Shown one piece after another: positions 53,499 through 64,000 of a stretch of DNA of 64,000 bases. Under the pieces are notes generated by a model. The model saw only the letters and a program-made list of their open reading frames with translations. It was not told the DNA's origin and did not search any database. Every line of letters starts with the position of its first letter. The stretch's first letter is position 1. The stretch is from an uncultured Psychrobacter sp. (GTDB lineage Bacteria > Pseudomonadota > Gammaproteobacteria > Pseudomonadales > Moraxellaceae), in contig CANLXO010000003.1 in assembly GCA_947495055.1 (NCBI GenBank), positions 186,001 to 250,000 of the forward strand, given 5' to 3'. The translations under genes were made by a program, and so were the position numbers.

Positions 53499-56174
53499 AT
53501 GACCCAAAAAAATGCTACTGTTACTCTCATACGTTTGTTAGTCGGGCTATTTATTGCCTTTTTGGCATTGGTTGTCATCTTGGCATTGGCAGTGCCGATT
53601 GGTTTTTATGGCATGGCGATGTACCTGTCCCCAACCCTACCTAGCATTCAAGAAATCAAAACGGCAAGTTTAGAGATGCCGCTGCAAATCTATAGTCGTG
53701 ATGACAAACTCATCGGCCAGTACGGCAATCGCATGTCACTGCCTGTGACTTATGATGAAATACCACAGAACCTCACGCGGGCATTTTTGGCAGCAGAGGA
53801 CGCTTCGTTTTTTCAGCATAGTGGTATTAGCATTAAGGGTCTAGGGCGCGCTGTTACCGAGGTAGTGACTGATGATGACACTCAGACAGGTGGCTCGACC
53901 ATCACTATGCAGGTTGCCAAAAATTACTTTTTGAGCTCAGAGCGTACGCTCAATCGTAAGCTGACTGAGCTTTTTTTGGCTCGTAAAATGGAAGATGAGC
54001 TGAGTAAAGATGAGATTTTGACACTCTATGTCAATAAGATTTATCTAGGCGAAGGCGCTTATGGTATCCGCGCTGCTGCTCGAAAATACTACAGTAAATC
54101 GTTAGAGAACTTGACGGTTGCTGAAATGGCGATGCTGGCAGGCCTACCAAAAGCACCTTCAAAGTATAATCCTGTTGCCAATCCAGATCGTGCTTTGACG
54201 CGCCGTAATTGGATTATTGGACGCATGCATGATCTAGGTTACATCGATCAAGCACAGCATGATGAAGCCATCAACTCGCCTATTGGACTCAAACTTTATC
54301 AAGAAAAACTTGATGTCAATATGCCGTATTTGGCAGAGATGGCGCGATATGCTTTAGTCAACCGCTATGGTGAAGAGGTTGTCAATGGCGGCTGGCGCGT
54401 ACGATTAACGATTGATAGTGACGCACAAGCTGCTGCAGAAGCTGCAGTTATCAAAGGTCTTGTTGCTTATGAGCACAGACACGGCTGGCGCGGCGCCGAA
54501 GCTAATGGCGAGTCGTTAGAGAACTTTCGACGTTATAGCAGTATGTCCCCAGCCAAAGTCACCAAGGTCAATTCGCGTAGCTTTGAGGCCACTATTCCTT
54601 CAGGTGAGAGCGTCACTGTCAATTGGTCTGGTATGAGCTGGGCGCGCAAATATATATCCGCTGATCGCGTTGGCTACTATCCTAATAATGCCAGTCAGGT
54701 TGTGAGTGAAGAGGACATCGTTCGGGTAATACCGACTGAGAATGGCAATTGGCAATTGGCACAAATCCCTGAAGTACAAGGCAGCTTAGTCTCGCTAGAC
54801 CCTGAGACAGGAGCGCTCAATGCGTTGGTCGGTGGTTTTGATTTTAATCACAGCAAATTTAATCGTGCGCTACAAGGATGGCGTCAGCCCGGCTCTACTA
54901 TTAAGCCTCTTGTCTACACCACAGCACTACAAGAAGGCTATCGTCCTGATAGCATTGTCTCAGACCGTCCTATTCAAGTCGGTGACTGGAAACCCAAAAA
55001 CTCTGACGAGCGCTTCTTAGGTGATATTACCTTACGCCGCGGCTTGTATTTGTCGCGCAACTTAGTTTCTATTCGCTTGCTACAAGCGATAGGTATCTCA
55101 GATACTCGCGACCTGCTTGATCAATTTGGTTTGGATAAAGAAAAACTACCGACAACCTTGTCACTAGCACTAGGTACAGGACAAGCAACGCCTCTGCAAA
55201 TGGCAACGGCCTACGCCACTTTTGCCAATGGTGGTCACCGCGTTCAGCCCTATTTTATTGAGCAAATTTACAATTATGATAATAAGCTTTTGTTTCAAGC
55301 GAATCCGCAACAAGCGTGTGCTTTATGCTTTAACGAGCTGCTCGATGAGCGCAATGAAGCCCTGATTGAAGCCTTTAACACGCCTGTTGATGACGACACC
55401 ACCGATGCACAGAGCACTGATGAGCAAACGGACGATGCTAGCGCGGACGATGCTGAGAGCAATAGTGGAACAGATGCTGAAGAAGAGGCACTGATAGCGG
55501 CCCAAAATGAAGCACTTATCTATGACGCAACGCCTAAAGCCGATCGCCTAGATGCGCCTGTTGTACAATATGTTATGGCTACGCAGGCGCCTAGAATCTT
55601 AAAGCCGCAAGTGGCTTTTGAGATGGCAGATATCCTACGTGATGTCGTTCAACGCGGTACTGCTGTTCGAGCCCGTGCTCTAGGTCGTGATGATATCGGC
55701 GGCAAGACAGGGACAACAAATGAGGCCAAAGACGCCTGGTTTGCAGGTTTTCATCCTACCAATGCAACCGTTGTTTGGATGGGCTTTGATCAGCCTGCGA
55801 CGATGGGTCGCCGTGAGTACGGCGGCGTAGCAGCCCTGCCCGTCTGGATGGACTTTATGAAAGCCCAGCTCAAAGATACCCCCAAACAATGGGTGTCTAT
55901 CAATAACCGCGCTAAATCAAAACGTCAGCAGCAAAAAGTGATAGAGATGACTGATGGCGGCGTAGTCCTAGATGAAGACGTTGACGATATAGCAAAGGAC
56001 ACTGCTAGAGCAAAACCTGTCAAACCCAGTGTACAACCAAGGCAGCCTTTAGAGCCTGAACCTGTAGAAGAGGATGCTGCTACGACACAATCAACAAATA
56101 ACAGTCGTAGCGCTATTCAAAATACACCGCTGGCACCAACGCCTGCTGAACGTATGCCGCCGATGCCAGAATAG
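53499..56174 (+). CDS. ponA: Penicillin-binding protein 1A
   Basis: An 891-residue bifunctional class A PBP (also called mrcA). After a short cytoplasmic tail and a membrane helix (about 10-38) comes the GT51 glycosyltransferase with AAEDASFFQHSGISIKG (catalytic Glu), GGSTITMQVAKNYFL and RKMEDELSKDEILTLYVNKIYLGEGAYGI. An OB-like insert follows (about 325-425), then the transpeptidase with RQPGSTIKPL (active-site Ser of SxxK), SRNLVS (SxN) and GGKTGTTNEAKDAWF (KTG). An acidic Asp/Thr/Ser low-complexity insert (about 628-665) sits inside the transpeptidase domain, and the C-terminal about 65 residues are Pro/Glu-rich. Divergent from pilM, as in Pseudomonas and Acinetobacter. Confidence 0.97.
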   Translation: MTQKNATVTLIRLLVGLFIAFLALVVILALAVPIGFYGMAMYLSPTLPSIQEIKTASLEMPLQIYSRDDKLIGQYGNRMSLPVTYDEIPQNLTRAFLAAEDASFFQHSGISIKGLGRAVTEVVTDDDTQTGGSTITMQVAKNYFLSSERTLNRKLTELFLARKMEDELSKDEILTLYVNKIYLGEGAYGIRAAARKYYSKSLENLTVAEMAMLAGLPKAPSKYNPVANPDRALTRRNWIIGRMHDLGYIDQAQHDEAINSPIGLKLYQEKLDVNMPYLAEMARYALVNRYGEEVVNGGWRVRLTIDSDAQAAAEAAVIKGLVAYEHRHGWRGAEANGESLENFRRYSSMSPAKVTKVNSRSFEATIPSGESVTVNWSGMSWARKYISADRVGYYPNNASQVVSEEDIVRVIPTENGNWQLAQIPEVQGSLVSLDPETGALNALVGGFDFNHSKFNRALQGWRQPGSTIKPLVYTTALQEGYRPDSIVSDRPIQVGDWKPKNSDERFLGDITLRRGLYLSRNLVSIRLLQAIGISDTRDLLDQFGLDKEKLPTTLSLALGTGQATPLQMATAYATFANGGHRVQPYFIEQIYNYDNKLLFQANPQQACALCFNELLDERNEALIEAFNTPVDDDTTDAQSTDEQTDDASADDAESNSGTDAEEEALIAAQNEALIYDATPKADRLDAPVVQYVMATQAPRILKPQVAFEMADILRDVVQRGTAVRARALGRDDIGGKTGTTNEAKDAWFAGFHPTNATVVWMGFDQPATMGRREYGGVAALPVWMDFMKAQLKDTPKQWVSINNRAKSKRQQQKVIEMTDGGVVLDEDVDDIAKDTARAKPVKPSVQPRQPLEPEPVEEDAATTQSTNNSRSAIQNTPLAPTPAERMPPMPE

Positions 56175-56188
56175 AGTCCTAAGCTACC

Positions 56189-56227
56189 AAAAAAGGCTTA
56201 TCGATTGATTATCGATAAGCCTTTTTT
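56189..56227. terminator. Bidirectional terminator after ponA
   Basis: AAAAAAGGCTTATCGAT (56189-56205), loop TGATT, ATCGATAAGCCTTTTTT (56211-56227): a perfect 17-bp inverted repeat including the A- and T-tracts, serving both ponA and the convergent downstream gene. Confidence 0.95.
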
Positions 56228-56279
56228 ATGGCTATGCTAAATCTATATGACGGCTCTACTCTTATCACTGCTTATTCTA

Positions 56280-56804
56280 TTAAAACTCTACCATGCCAGC
56301 ACGTAGTTGCTCGATAAGCTCTAAGAACTGCTGACGCCATTCACGAATAGTGCTCTCATCAGGTAGCCATTGATTCGATAAGGTCACCACATTAACGATC
56401 AAATCTTTTGGCGCTGCATTAACAGCCATTGAAGTATCTGCCAAAGATTCAGGCGGAACAGCATAAAGACAACGCTGATACGCGCGCTCGATATTAGCCA
56501 AAAAGCCTTTTTCGCGTAACTGCTTTAAGCGTAGGATTTCTGGAGAAACCTGTGTGCGCGTATCCAAAGCTTCTTCAATATCAGTCAATGTAGGCGCACT
56601 CTCTTGCAGCCCGTAAAATTGACTGAGCTCTTGTAAAAAAGCTAAAAAAGTCCCGTATAGATGAAAGATAGCGGTTTCACAATGCGCCTGATACAGCTGT
56701 TTGTCGTTACTACTGCCCGCAGCTTGACAAGCCAAGCGACAAAAATACAGCTTTTGATTAGTGCGATCTGCTTGATATTTAGCAACGCGGCCTTTGTCTG
56801 CCAT
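56280..56804 (-). CDS. Small cytoplasmic protein, possibly DUF6586-type
   Basis: A 174-residue helical protein: VAKYQADRTNQKLYFCRLACQAA at the N-terminus, then AIFHLYGTFLAFLQELSQFYGL, and IREWRQQFLELIEQLRAGMVEF at the very C-terminus. The start TNQKLYF.RL and the ending W...F..LI...R..MVEF recall a small Pseudomonadales family of unknown function that I believe is DUF6586; this is memory, not a search. Start ATG 56804. It is encoded after rpoC on the same strand but beyond the rpoC terminator, so probably from its own promoter. Confidence 0.62.
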   Translation of the reverse strand: MADKGRVAKYQADRTNQKLYFCRLACQAAGSSNDKQLYQAHCETAIFHLYGTFLAFLQELSQFYGLQESAPTLTDIEEALDTRTQVSPEILRLKQLREKGFLANIERAYQRCLYAVPPESLADTSMAVNAAPKDLIVNVVTLSNQWLPDESTIREWRQQFLELIEQLRAGMVEF

Positions 56805-56930
56805 ACGTATATTATCCTTGTTTAAGTTCTAAGTGATGGGCGCTGATTTAGTGTACTATTTTTTAAAATAAATTTCTTATAAAACCGTTTAAGAACACTG
56901 TCTTTGAGCGCATTCAACAGGTACAAAAAA

Positions 56931-56957
56931 GCCAGCAAAAATGCTGGCTTCTTTTAT
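56931..56957 (-). terminator. Terminator of the rpoBC operon
   Basis: GCCAGCA (56931-56937) and TGCTGGC (56942-56948) with AAAA/TTTT loop; on the minus strand TTTTTTG follows. It lies 21 bases after the rpoC stop codon. Confidence 0.92.
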
Positions 56958-56968
56958 ACGACAAACAA

Positions 56969-59900
56969 TTAAGACTGGCTGTCTTGATTAAGCTCTTGGG
57001 CAAAGGCTTCATCAAAGCTTGTAAAGTCTTTGTTATCACTACCAGCAGGCATATCAAACGCTGCACTCATGTCTTTATCAAGCAGCTTTTGATCCGCTTT
57101 TTCTTTACGGGCTTTGTGATAAGCAAGGCCCGTACCAGCAGGAATCAAGCGACCAACAACGACGTTCTCTTTAAGACCGCGCAACTCATCAACTTTGCCT
57201 GTAACCGCAGCAGCAGTTAATACGCGAGTGGTCTCTTGGAAAGACGCCGCTGAGATAAAGCTCTCTGTTGCCAGACTCGCTTTAGTGATACCAAGCAACT
57301 GACGCTCATACTGTACTGGGAATTTATCTTCAGCTTCCAGTTTAGCATTGAGTGCTTTGATATCCGCATACTCCGCTTGATCGCCTTTGAAGTGACCTGA
57401 GTCGCCAGCATCAGTAATCTCAACTTTACGCAGCATTTGGCGAATAATAACCTCAATGTGCTTATCGTTGATTTTTACCCCTTGCAAGCGGTAAACGTCT
57501 TGTACTTCGTTAACGATATAATCAGCAAGCGCGGTTTGACCTTTTAGGCGCAAGATGTCATGCGGGTTTTGCGGTCCATCAGCGATAACCTCACCGCGTG
57601 CTACCGTCTCATTTTCAAAGACGTTGATTTGGCGCCATTTCGGGATTAGCTCTTCATGAACCTCACCGTCTTCATTGGTAATAATAAAGCGGTTTTTGCC
57701 TTTGGTCTCTTTACCGAAGCTGACGACACCCGTCATCTCGGCCATAATCGCATGATCTTTGGGGCGACGGGCTTCAAATAGATCGGCGACGCGTGGTAGA
57801 CCACCAGTAATATCTTTGGTACCTGACGAGGCTTGTGGTACGCGGCCTAAGATAGAACCTGCTGCGACCTCTTCACCATCACTGACACGAATGATCGTTT
57901 CAGCGGGCAAGAAGTAAACCACTTCTTTACCTTCATCAGTATTCAAGATAATCGCTGGACGCAAGTCTTTGGCGTTACTTGAACGGTCACGAGTCGCTAG
58001 AATCTCAAACGAGCTCATACCAGTAGCATCATCAACTTTGACCGTTGCTGTCATACCGTCAGTGATATCACTAAAGCGCGCTTTACCCGCAAACTCTGTG
58101 ATAATAGGATGCGTGTGCGGATCCCACTTCGCGATAGTCTGACCGCCTTCGACCTGCTCACCGTTTTTGACCAGCACGCTTGAACCATAAGGCACTTTGT
58201 AACGCTCACGCTCACGGCCTAGCTCATCAGTCAAAGCAATCTCAGCGGATCGAGAGACAATAACTAAGTGACCATCAGTGTGCTCAACAGTCTTCATGTT
58301 CTCAAAATGCGCTTGACCTGCGTTGCGAACTGAGATGCTGTTATCAACAGAGGCCGAACTCGCAGCCCCGCCCACGTGGAACGTACGCATCGTTAACTGA
58401 GTACCCGGCTCACCGATAGACTGCGCTGCCATGACACCAACGGACTCACCGATATTAACTTTATGACCACGAGCAAGGTCGCGACCATAGCACTGCGAAC
58501 AAACACCATGCTCGACATCACAAGTGATGACTGAGCGTACCCAGATGTCATCGATGGCGTTCTCGTCTAAAACATTGACCCAATGCTCATCGATCAGGGT
58601 ACCTGTTGGTACCAAGATTTTTGACTCATCATTGTTATAAGTCACATCACGAGCCGTTACTCGGCCTAGTACTAAATCACCGAGCTTTTCGATGATCTCA
58701 CCGCCTTGGATATGCGGTGTCATGAGCAAGCCTTGCTCAGTTCCACAGTCTTCAGTCGTAATGACTAAATCTTGTGCCACATCGACTAGGCGACGCGTTA
58801 GGTAACCTGAGTTAGCCGTTTTCAGTGCGGTATCGGCAAGGCCCTTACGCGCACCGTGAGTTGAAATAAAGTACTGTAGTACCGTCAAACCTTCACGGAA
58901 GTTCGCTTTAATCGGTGTTTCGATAATCGAGCCATCCGGTTTTGCCATCAAGCCACGCATACCTGCAAGCTGACGAATCTGCGCGGCACTACCACGAGCG
59001 CCCGAATCTGACATGATGAAGATAGAGTTAAAGGATTTTTGCTCTTCCTCTTCCCCTTGTGCATTAATTACCTTGTCCGTTGCCAAATTATCCATCATCG
59101 CTTTAGCGACCTTGTCATTGGTACGTGACCAGATATCGACAACTTTGTTGTAACGCTCACCTGCGGTCACAAAACCTTGCTCAAACTGATCTTCGATCTC
59201 GCGTACTTCAGCTTCAGCGACTTCGATGATTTGTTTTTTGCTTGGCGGAATGACCATATCGTCAATACCGATTGATACGCCAGATAACGTTGCTTGTGCA
59301 AATCCAAGATACATCAATTGATCGGCGAACATAACGCTATCTTTGACGCCCATAGTACGGTAGCAAGAGTTAATCAAACGCGAGATGTTTTTCTTCGTCA
59401 TCTCTTGGTTACACTCTTCAAACGCCATACCTTTGGGCATGATGTTCCAGATCAATAAACGACCGGCAACGGTATCTTTGATGCTAGTTGCGTCCGTATG
59501 ATTGCCATCAGCGTCAATAATAGTTTCAGTGACGCGAACTTTGATTTTGGCATTGACATGCAAATCATTTGAGCCGATAGCGCGCAGTGCTTCGTTGACC
59601 GAAGCAAAAACCATGCTCTCGCCTTTGACATTCACTGATGAGCGGCTAATGTAGTACAGCCCCAAGACCACATCTTGTGAGGGTACGATAATCGGATCAC
59701 CGTTTGCTGGCGATAAGATGTTGTTCGTTGACATCATAAGAGCGCGTGATTCAAGCTGCGCCTCTAGCGTCAAGGGTACGTGTACCGCCATTTGGTCGCC
59801 GTCAAAGTCAGCGTTGAACGCCGTACAGACGAGCGGATGCAATTGAATCGCTTTACCTTCAATCAATACTGGCTCAAAGGCCTGCAAGCCCAAACGGTGA

Positions 59901-61192
59901 AGCGTTGGCGCACGGTTCAATAGTACCGGATGCTCACGGATAACCATCGCTAGCATATCCCACACTTGCGGCTCTTCACGCTCGACCATCTTTTTGGCCG
60001 CTTTAATCGTCGTGGCTAAGCCATGAGATAACAGCTTGTTATAAGTAAAGGGCTTAAATAGCTCAAGAGCCATTTTTTTGGGCAGACCGCACTGATGCAA
60101 GCGTAGCGTAGGGCCGACCACGATGACCGAACGACCAGAGTAATCAACACGCTTACCGAGTAAGTTCTGGCGGAAACGACCTTGCTTACCTTTGATCATA
60201 TCAGCCAAAGATTTCAATGGACGCTTGTTACTGCCGGTAATTGCACGACCACGGCGACCGTTATCAAGCAAGGCATCGACTGACTCTTGTAGCATACGCT
60301 TTTCGTTACGTACGATAATGTCAGGGGCGCTTAGCTCAAGTAGACGCTTTAGACGGTTGTTACGGTTAATCACGCGGCGATAGAGATCATTAAGATCTGA
60401 GGTTGCAAAACGGCCGCCTTCTAGTGGTACTAGCGGGCGCAAATCTGGTGGTAGCACTGGCAAGATATTCATCACCATCCACTCAGGCTTATTATTAGAA
60501 TCACGGAAGGCTTCTAATAATTTAAGACGTTTAGACATCTTTTTAAGCTTGGTCTCAGAACCCGTTTGCGGAATCGCTTCGCGCAGCTCATCAATCTCGA
60601 TATCAAGATCAATGTCTTTTAATAGATCTTGAACCGCTTCTGCGCCCATCTTAGCCGTAAACTCATCACCGAACTCTTCTAGCGCGCGATAGTAGTCCTC
60701 ATCATCGAGCAGCTGATACTTCTCAAGAGAAGTCAGACCTGGCTCAGTGACGATATAGCTCTCAAAATATAATACGCGCTCGATATCACGCAGCGTCATA
60801 TCAAGAAGCAAACCAATACGGCTTGGTAAGGATTTTAAAAACCAAATGTGCGCAACAGGGCTGGCTAGGTCAATATGACCCATACGGTCGCGGCGCACTT
60901 TGGCAGTAGTAACTTCTACGCCACATTTTTCGCAGATAACGCCTTGGAACTTACGGCGCTTGTACTTACCACACAGGCATTCAAAGTCTTTTACAGGGCC
61001 AAAAATTTTGGCACAAAACAGACCATCACGCTCAGGCTTAAAGGTACGATAGTTAATAGTTTCTGGTTTTTTGACTTCGCCGTGTGACCACGACTTAATG
61101 ACGTCAGGCGACGCCAAGGTAATCTGAATACTATCAAATTCACGGTTACCGCCCGCAGTTGGGCTTTGCATGATATCGAGTAAATCTTTCAA
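56969..61192 (-). CDS. rpoC: DNA-directed RNA polymerase subunit beta'
   Basis: A 1407-residue catalytic subunit. The N-terminal zinc-binding set is [23 protein letters not shown]; the lid/rudder region includes [50 protein letters not shown]. The active-site Mg motif is [15 protein letters not shown]. The trigger loop ([24 protein letters not shown]) and the second zinc motif ([19 protein letters not shown]) follow. The ORF starts at TTG 61192, seven bases after GGAG, giving MKDLLDIM, the usual RpoC opening. It is 171 bases downstream of rpoB in the usual order. Confidence 0.98.
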   Translation of the reverse strand: MKDLLDIMQSPTAGGNREFDSIQITLASPDVIKSWSHGEVKKPETINYRTFKPERDGLFCAKIFGPVKDFECLCGKYKRRKFQGVICEKCGVEVTTAKVRRDRMGHIDLASPVAHIWFLKSLPSRIGLLLDMTLRDIERVLYFESYIVTEPGLTSLEKYQLLDDEDYYRALEEFGDEFTAKMGAEAVQDLLKDIDLDIEIDELREAIPQTGSETKLKKMSKRLKLLEAFRDSNNKPEWMVMNILPVLPPDLRPLVPLEGGRFATSDLNDLYRRVINRNNRLKRLLELSAPDIIVRNEKRMLQESVDALLDNGRRGRAITGSNKRPLKSLADMIKGKQGRFRQNLLGKRVDYSGRSVIVVGPTLRLHQCGLPKKMALELFKPFTYNKLLSHGLATTIKAAKKMVEREEPQVWDMLAMVIREHPVLLNRAPTLHRLGLQAFEPVLIEGKAIQLHPLVCTAFNADFDGDQMAVHVPLTLEAQLESRALMMSTNNILSPANGDPIIVPSQDVVLGLYYISRSSVNVKGESMVFASVNEALRAIGSNDLHVNAKIKVRVTETIIDADGNHTDATSIKDTVAGRLLIWNIMPKGMAFEECNQEMTKKNISRLINSCYRTMGVKDSVMFADQLMYLGFAQATLSGVSIGIDDMVIPPSKKQIIEVAEAEVREIEDQFEQGFVTAGERYNKVVDIWSRTNDKVAKAMMDNLATDKVINAQGEEEEQKSFNSIFIMSDSGARGSAAQIRQLAGMRGLMAKPDGSIIETPIKANFREGLTVLQYFISTHGARKGLADTALKTANSGYLTRRLVDVAQDLVITTEDCGTEQGLLMTPHIQGGEIIEKLGDLVLGRVTARDVTYNNDESKILVPTGTLIDEHWVNVLDENAIDDIWVRSVITCDVEHGVCSQCYGRDLARGHKVNIGESVGVMAAQSIGEPGTQLTMRTFHVGGAASSASVDNSISVRNAGQAHFENMKTVEHTDGHLVIVSRSAEIALTDELGRERERYKVPYGSSVLVKNGEQVEGGQTIAKWDPHTHPIITEFAGKARFSDITDGMTATVKVDDATGMSSFEILATRDRSSNAKDLRPAIILNTDEGKEVVYFLPAETIIRVSDGEEVAAGSILGRVPQASSGTKDITGGLPRVADLFEARRPKDHAIMAEMTGVVSFGKETKGKNRFIITNEDGEVHEELIPKWRQINVFENETVARGEVIADGPQNPHDILRLKGQTALADYIVNEVQDVYRLQGVKINDKHIEVIIRQMLRKVEITDAGDSGHFKGDQAEYADIKALNAKLEAEDKFPVQYERQLLGITKASLATESFISAASFQETTRVLTAAAVTGKVDELRGLKENVVVGRLIPAGTGLAYHKARKEKADQKLLDKDMSAAFDMPAGSDNKDFTSFDEAFAQELNQDSQS

Positions 61193-61297
61193 GTTGCTTC
61201 TCCGTTATCTTTATAATCATCTGGCCGCGTTTTATAACATCAGGTTATATAGCGCATCCAAGAGACTGAAGGCAATGAATAGGGTTGAGATAAGGTG

Positions 61298-61339
61298 TCA
61301 AAAGCAGGCGCATGAATAATGAGCTAACTGCTTTTGACT
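61298..61339 (-). promoter_or_regulatory. Inverted repeat between rpoB and rpoC
   Basis: GTCAAAAGCAG (61298-61308) and CTGCTTTTGAC (61329-61339) are perfect 11-bp arms with a 20-base loop. No T-run follows on the minus strand, so a terminator is unlikely; an RNase III-type processing stem or a stabilising stem is the likely reading (inference). Confidence 0.6.
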
Positions 61340-61363
61340 GAACCATTGAGCTTTAATTAAAGC

Positions 61364-64000
61364 TTAATTGTTTTCTTTTAACTCAATATTAAGACCTAGT
61401 GATTTGATTTCTTTGGTCAAAACGTTAAAGGATTCAGGCATACCTGGGTCCATGTACTGCTCACCATCAACGATGTTTTTGTACATACGGGTACGGCCTT
61501 CGACATCATCAGACTTCACCGTTAGCATCTCTTGCAAGGTGTAAGTGGCACCGTATGCTTCTAGTGCCCATACTTCCATCTCACCAAAGCGCTGACCACC
61601 GAACTGCGCTTTACCACCGAGTGGTTGCTGGGTGACTAATGAGTAAGAACCCGTCGAACGTGCATGCATTTTGTCATCAACCAAATGGTTAAGCTTGAGC
61701 ATATACATATAACCGACCGTCACTTTACGATCGAACTGCTGACCGGTACGACCATCATATAATGTCTGCTGACCATCACGAGCTAGACCTGCAAGCTCAA
61801 GTAGATCTTTAACTTGATGCTCATGCGCACCATCAAATACTGCTGTTCCCATCGGAACGCCGCCACGTAAGTTGCTTGCCAAGGCCATGATATCGTCATC
61901 AGACAAGCTGTCGAGGTCGACTTGCTCACCACCAACTTTATTATAAATTTGGTCTAAGAAATCGCGTAAGTCTTTGATTGCCGCTTGTGCTTTAAGCATG
62001 CCGTCAATCTTCTCGCCCAAGCCTTTCGCTGCCATACCCAAATGCGTCTCGAGCACCTGACCGATGTTCATACGCGAAGGTACGCCAAGCGGGTTCAATA
62101 CGATATCAACCGTATTGCCATGCTCATCATATGGCATATCTTCAACTGGCATAATACGTGATACTACACCTTTGTTACCATGACGACCCGCCATCTTGTC
62201 ACCAGGCTGGATACGACGCTTAACCGCAAGATAAACCTTGACGATTTTTTGTACGCCATGTTGTAAGTCGTCCCCTGCTGTTAGTTTGCGTTTCTTCTCA
62301 GCAAACTTGGTATCGATATCTTTTTGCTTATCGACTAAGTACTCTGCGATCTGCGTCAAGCGCTCAGAGATTTCCTCTTCGACAGGCTGAATATCCAGCA
62401 AAGTCTCAAGGCTCATCTCTTTCATGTCAGCCAGCGCCATAACGGTACCCGCTTTTAGGCCGGAACCACCGCTGACTTTTTGACCATCAAGGAGCGTACC
62501 GATACGACCACGAGCGGCTTCTTCAAAGATACGTAGCTCTTCTTTTAAATCCTTGCGGTAGCTATCAAGCTGCGATTTTTCGATAGCGCGAGCGCGAGCG
62601 TCTTTTTCGACGCCATCACGGGTAAAGACTTGTACGTCAATAACCGTGCCTTTGCTTGATGTTGGGACACGTAATGAGGTGTCTTTGACATCAGCCGCTT
62701 TTTCACCAAAGATAGCTCTGAGTAGTTTTTCCTCTGGCGTCAGTTGCGTCTCACCTTTTGGTGTGACTTTACCGACTAGGATGTCGCCTGCGTCTACTTC
62801 AGCACCAATATAAACGATACCCGCCTCATCTAGACTTGATAGAGCCGCTTCACCCACATTTGGAATATCCGCAGTAATCTCTTCGGTTCCAAGCTTGGTA
62901 TCACGCGCCACACAGGTCAATTCTTGAATATGAATGGTCGTAAAACGATCTTCTTTGACGACTTTTTCAGATAAAAGAATAGAATCCTCAAAGTTATAAC
63001 CGTTCCACGGCATAAAGGCGATGCGGATGTTCTGACCTAGTGCTAACTCACCTAAATCCGTTGATGGACCATCCGCCAGGATATCACCTAACGCAATCTC
63101 GTCGCCTTGGTTGACGATGATGCGCTGGTTGATACAAGTGTTCTGGTTTGAGCGTGTGTATTTGATCAAATTATAGATATCGATACCCGCCTCACCTGCG
63201 GTCATCTCGTCTTCATTGACACGTACCACAATACGCGACGCATCAACATCTTCGATCACACCGCCACGCTTAGCGATAACACAAACACCTGAGTCACGAG
63301 CAACGTGACGCTCCATACCCGTACCGACTAGCGGCTTATCAGCACGTAGTGTTGGCACCGCCTGACGCTGCATGTTCGAACCCATCAAAGCACGGTTAGC
63401 ATCATCATGCTCTAAGAATGGAATAAGACCCGCTGCTACTGATACGACCTGACTTGGTGACACATCCATATGCGTCACTTTTTCTGGTGGCATACGCACG
63501 AATTCACCATAGCTACGCACACTGACCATCTCATCAGATAACGCACCATCTTCAGTCACTGGTGAGTCGGCCTGTGCAATCACAGTACCCACTTCTTCAA
63601 TCGCTGATAGGTATTCGATTTTGTCAGTGACCTTACCATCGACTACGCGGCGATAAGGCGTCTCTAAGAAACCAAAGCTGTTGGTTTTGGCAAAGGTCGC
63701 TAAGGAGTTAATAAGACCAATGTTTGGACCCTCTGGCGTCTCAATCGGGCAGACACGGCCATAATGCGTATCATGAACGTCACGAACCTCAAAACCTGCA
63801 CGTTCACGAGTTAGACCACCTGGTCCTAACGCGGAGACGCGGCGTTTGTGCGTGACTTCTGATAACGGGTTATTTTGATCCATAAACTGCGACAGCTGGC
63901 TTGAACCAAAGAACTCTTTGACCGCAGCAGCGACAGGCTTTGAATTGATCAAATCTTGCGGTGATAAGTTATCAGATTCCGCTGAAGACAAGCGCTCTTT
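61364..64000 (-). CDS. rpoB: DNA-directed RNA polymerase subunit beta (3' part)
   Basis: About the last 879 codons of rpoB; the gene runs out of the right edge of the window and the true start is missing. The fragment begins inside the rifampicin-resistance region. [34 protein letters not shown] shows Asp, His and Ser at the E. coli 516, 526 and 531 positions unchanged, so no resistance mutation is visible there. It continues through [32 protein letters not shown], the KPxx[15 protein letters not shown] region, [12 protein letters not shown] and [18 protein letters not shown]. The C-terminus ends normally. First gene of rpoBC in this window. Confidence 0.98.
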   Translation of the reverse strand, partial: KERLSSAESDNLSPQDLINSKPVAAAVKEFFGSSQLSQFMDQNNPLSEVTHKRRVSALGPGGLTRERAGFEVRDVHDTHYGRVCPIETPEGPNIGLINSLATFAKTNSFGFLETPYRRVVDGKVTDKIEYLSAIEEVGTVIAQADSPVTEDGALSDEMVSVRSYGEFVRMPPEKVTHMDVSPSQVVSVAAGLIPFLEHDDANRALMGSNMQRQAVPTLRADKPLVGTGMERHVARDSGVCVIAKRGGVIEDVDASRIVVRVNEDEMTAGEAGIDIYNLIKYTRSNQNTCINQRIIVNQGDEIALGDILADGPSTDLGELALGQNIRIAFMPWNGYNFEDSILLSEKVVKEDRFTTIHIQELTCVARDTKLGTEEITADIPNVGEAALSSLDEAGIVYIGAEVDAGDILVGKVTPKGETQLTPEEKLLRAIFGEKAADVKDTSLRVPTSSKGTVIDVQVFTRDGVEKDARARAIEKSQLDSYRKDLKEELRIFEEAARGRIGTLLDGQKVSGGSGLKAGTVMALADMKEMSLETLLDIQPVEEEISERLTQIAEYLVDKQKDIDTKFAEKKRKLTAGDDLQHGVQKIVKVYLAVKRRIQPGDKMAGRHGNKGVVSRIMPVEDMPYDEHGNTVDIVLNPLGVPSRMNIGQVLETHLGMAAKGLGEKIDGMLKAQAAIKDLRDFLDQIYNKVGGEQVDLDSLSDDDIMALASNLRGGVPMGTAVFDGAHEHQVKDLLELAGLARDGQQTLYDGRTGQQFDRKVTVGYMYMLKLNHLVDDKMHARSTGSYSLVTQQPLGGKAQFGGQRFGEMEVWALEAYGATYTLQEMLTVKSDDVEGRTRMYKNIVDGEQYMDPGMPESFNVLTKEIKSLGLNIELKENN

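Overview
The window is about 64 kb of chromosome from a gammaproteobacterium of the Moraxellaceae, most probably Psychrobacter. I infer this from protein similarity as I recall it and from gene order: the block pilMNOPQ-aroK-aroB-SPOR protein-gltB-gltD with a divergent PBP1A gene, serB divergent from an AhpA/YtjB-like gene, a small cold-shock protein, and rpoBC on the same strand. No rRNA, tRNA, CRISPR array, insertion sequence or prophage was recognised. Almost all of the window is core genome.

Layout. 1-2.3 kb: a cold-shock gene with a long leader, a DUF454 membrane protein and a lipoprotein. 2.3-6.1 kb: the main accessory patch, with a membrane protein lacking a normal start codon, a C-terminal scrap of a fatty-acid/sterol hydroxylase, a 58-codon N-terminal scrap of a TerD-family protein, three related hairpin repeats, and an AT-rich solitary OLD-family ATPase/TOPRIM nuclease. 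6.1-13.7 kb: valS, a YfdC-like FNT channel, a BASS transporter, two YbjQ-type proteins, a YecA/YgfB-type protein and a very acidic small protein. 13.7-21.7 kb: the AhpA/YtjB-like gene and serB (divergent), a DUF368 transporter, a small membrane protein, an SCP2-domain protein, bioB, hemJ and a secreted cysteine/histidine protein. 21.9-27.1 kb: a membrane protein, rph and two FadD-type acyl-CoA ligases in tandem. 27.6-36.7 kb: parC with a one-base-overlapping AT-rich gene of unknown function, a hemerythrin-domain protein, a photolyase/cryptochrome homologue, a Cof-type HAD phosphatase, a small membrane protein, an SDR oxidoreductase and a polyamine-type binding lipoprotein. 36.8-53.3 kb, all minus strand: a FUSC transporter, gltD, gltB, a DamX-like SPOR protein, aroB, aroK and pilQPONM. 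53.5-64 kb: ponA (plus), then a small unknown protein, rpoC and the 3' part of rpoB (minus, cut by the window edge).

Functional links. PilM-N-O-P-Q form the alignment and secretin complex of type IV pili. AroK and AroB supply chorismate, and GltBD supplies glutamate. HemJ serves haem synthesis, BioB serves biotin synthesis, and the two FadD proteins activate fatty acids. PBP1A, the DUF368 undecaprenyl-phosphate transporter and the SPOR protein all touch the cell envelope.

The observations most worth following are: a PhrB-type photolyase homologue in which all four positions of the iron-sulfur cysteines appear substituted; a candidate HEPN-like protein (RNNFTH motif) coupled to parC; the solitary OLD nuclease in a decayed neighbourhood; and several in-frame or intergenic short repeats (serB, pilQ, and the rpoB-rpoC inverted repeat). 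Functions are assigned from motif reading only; no database search was possible.
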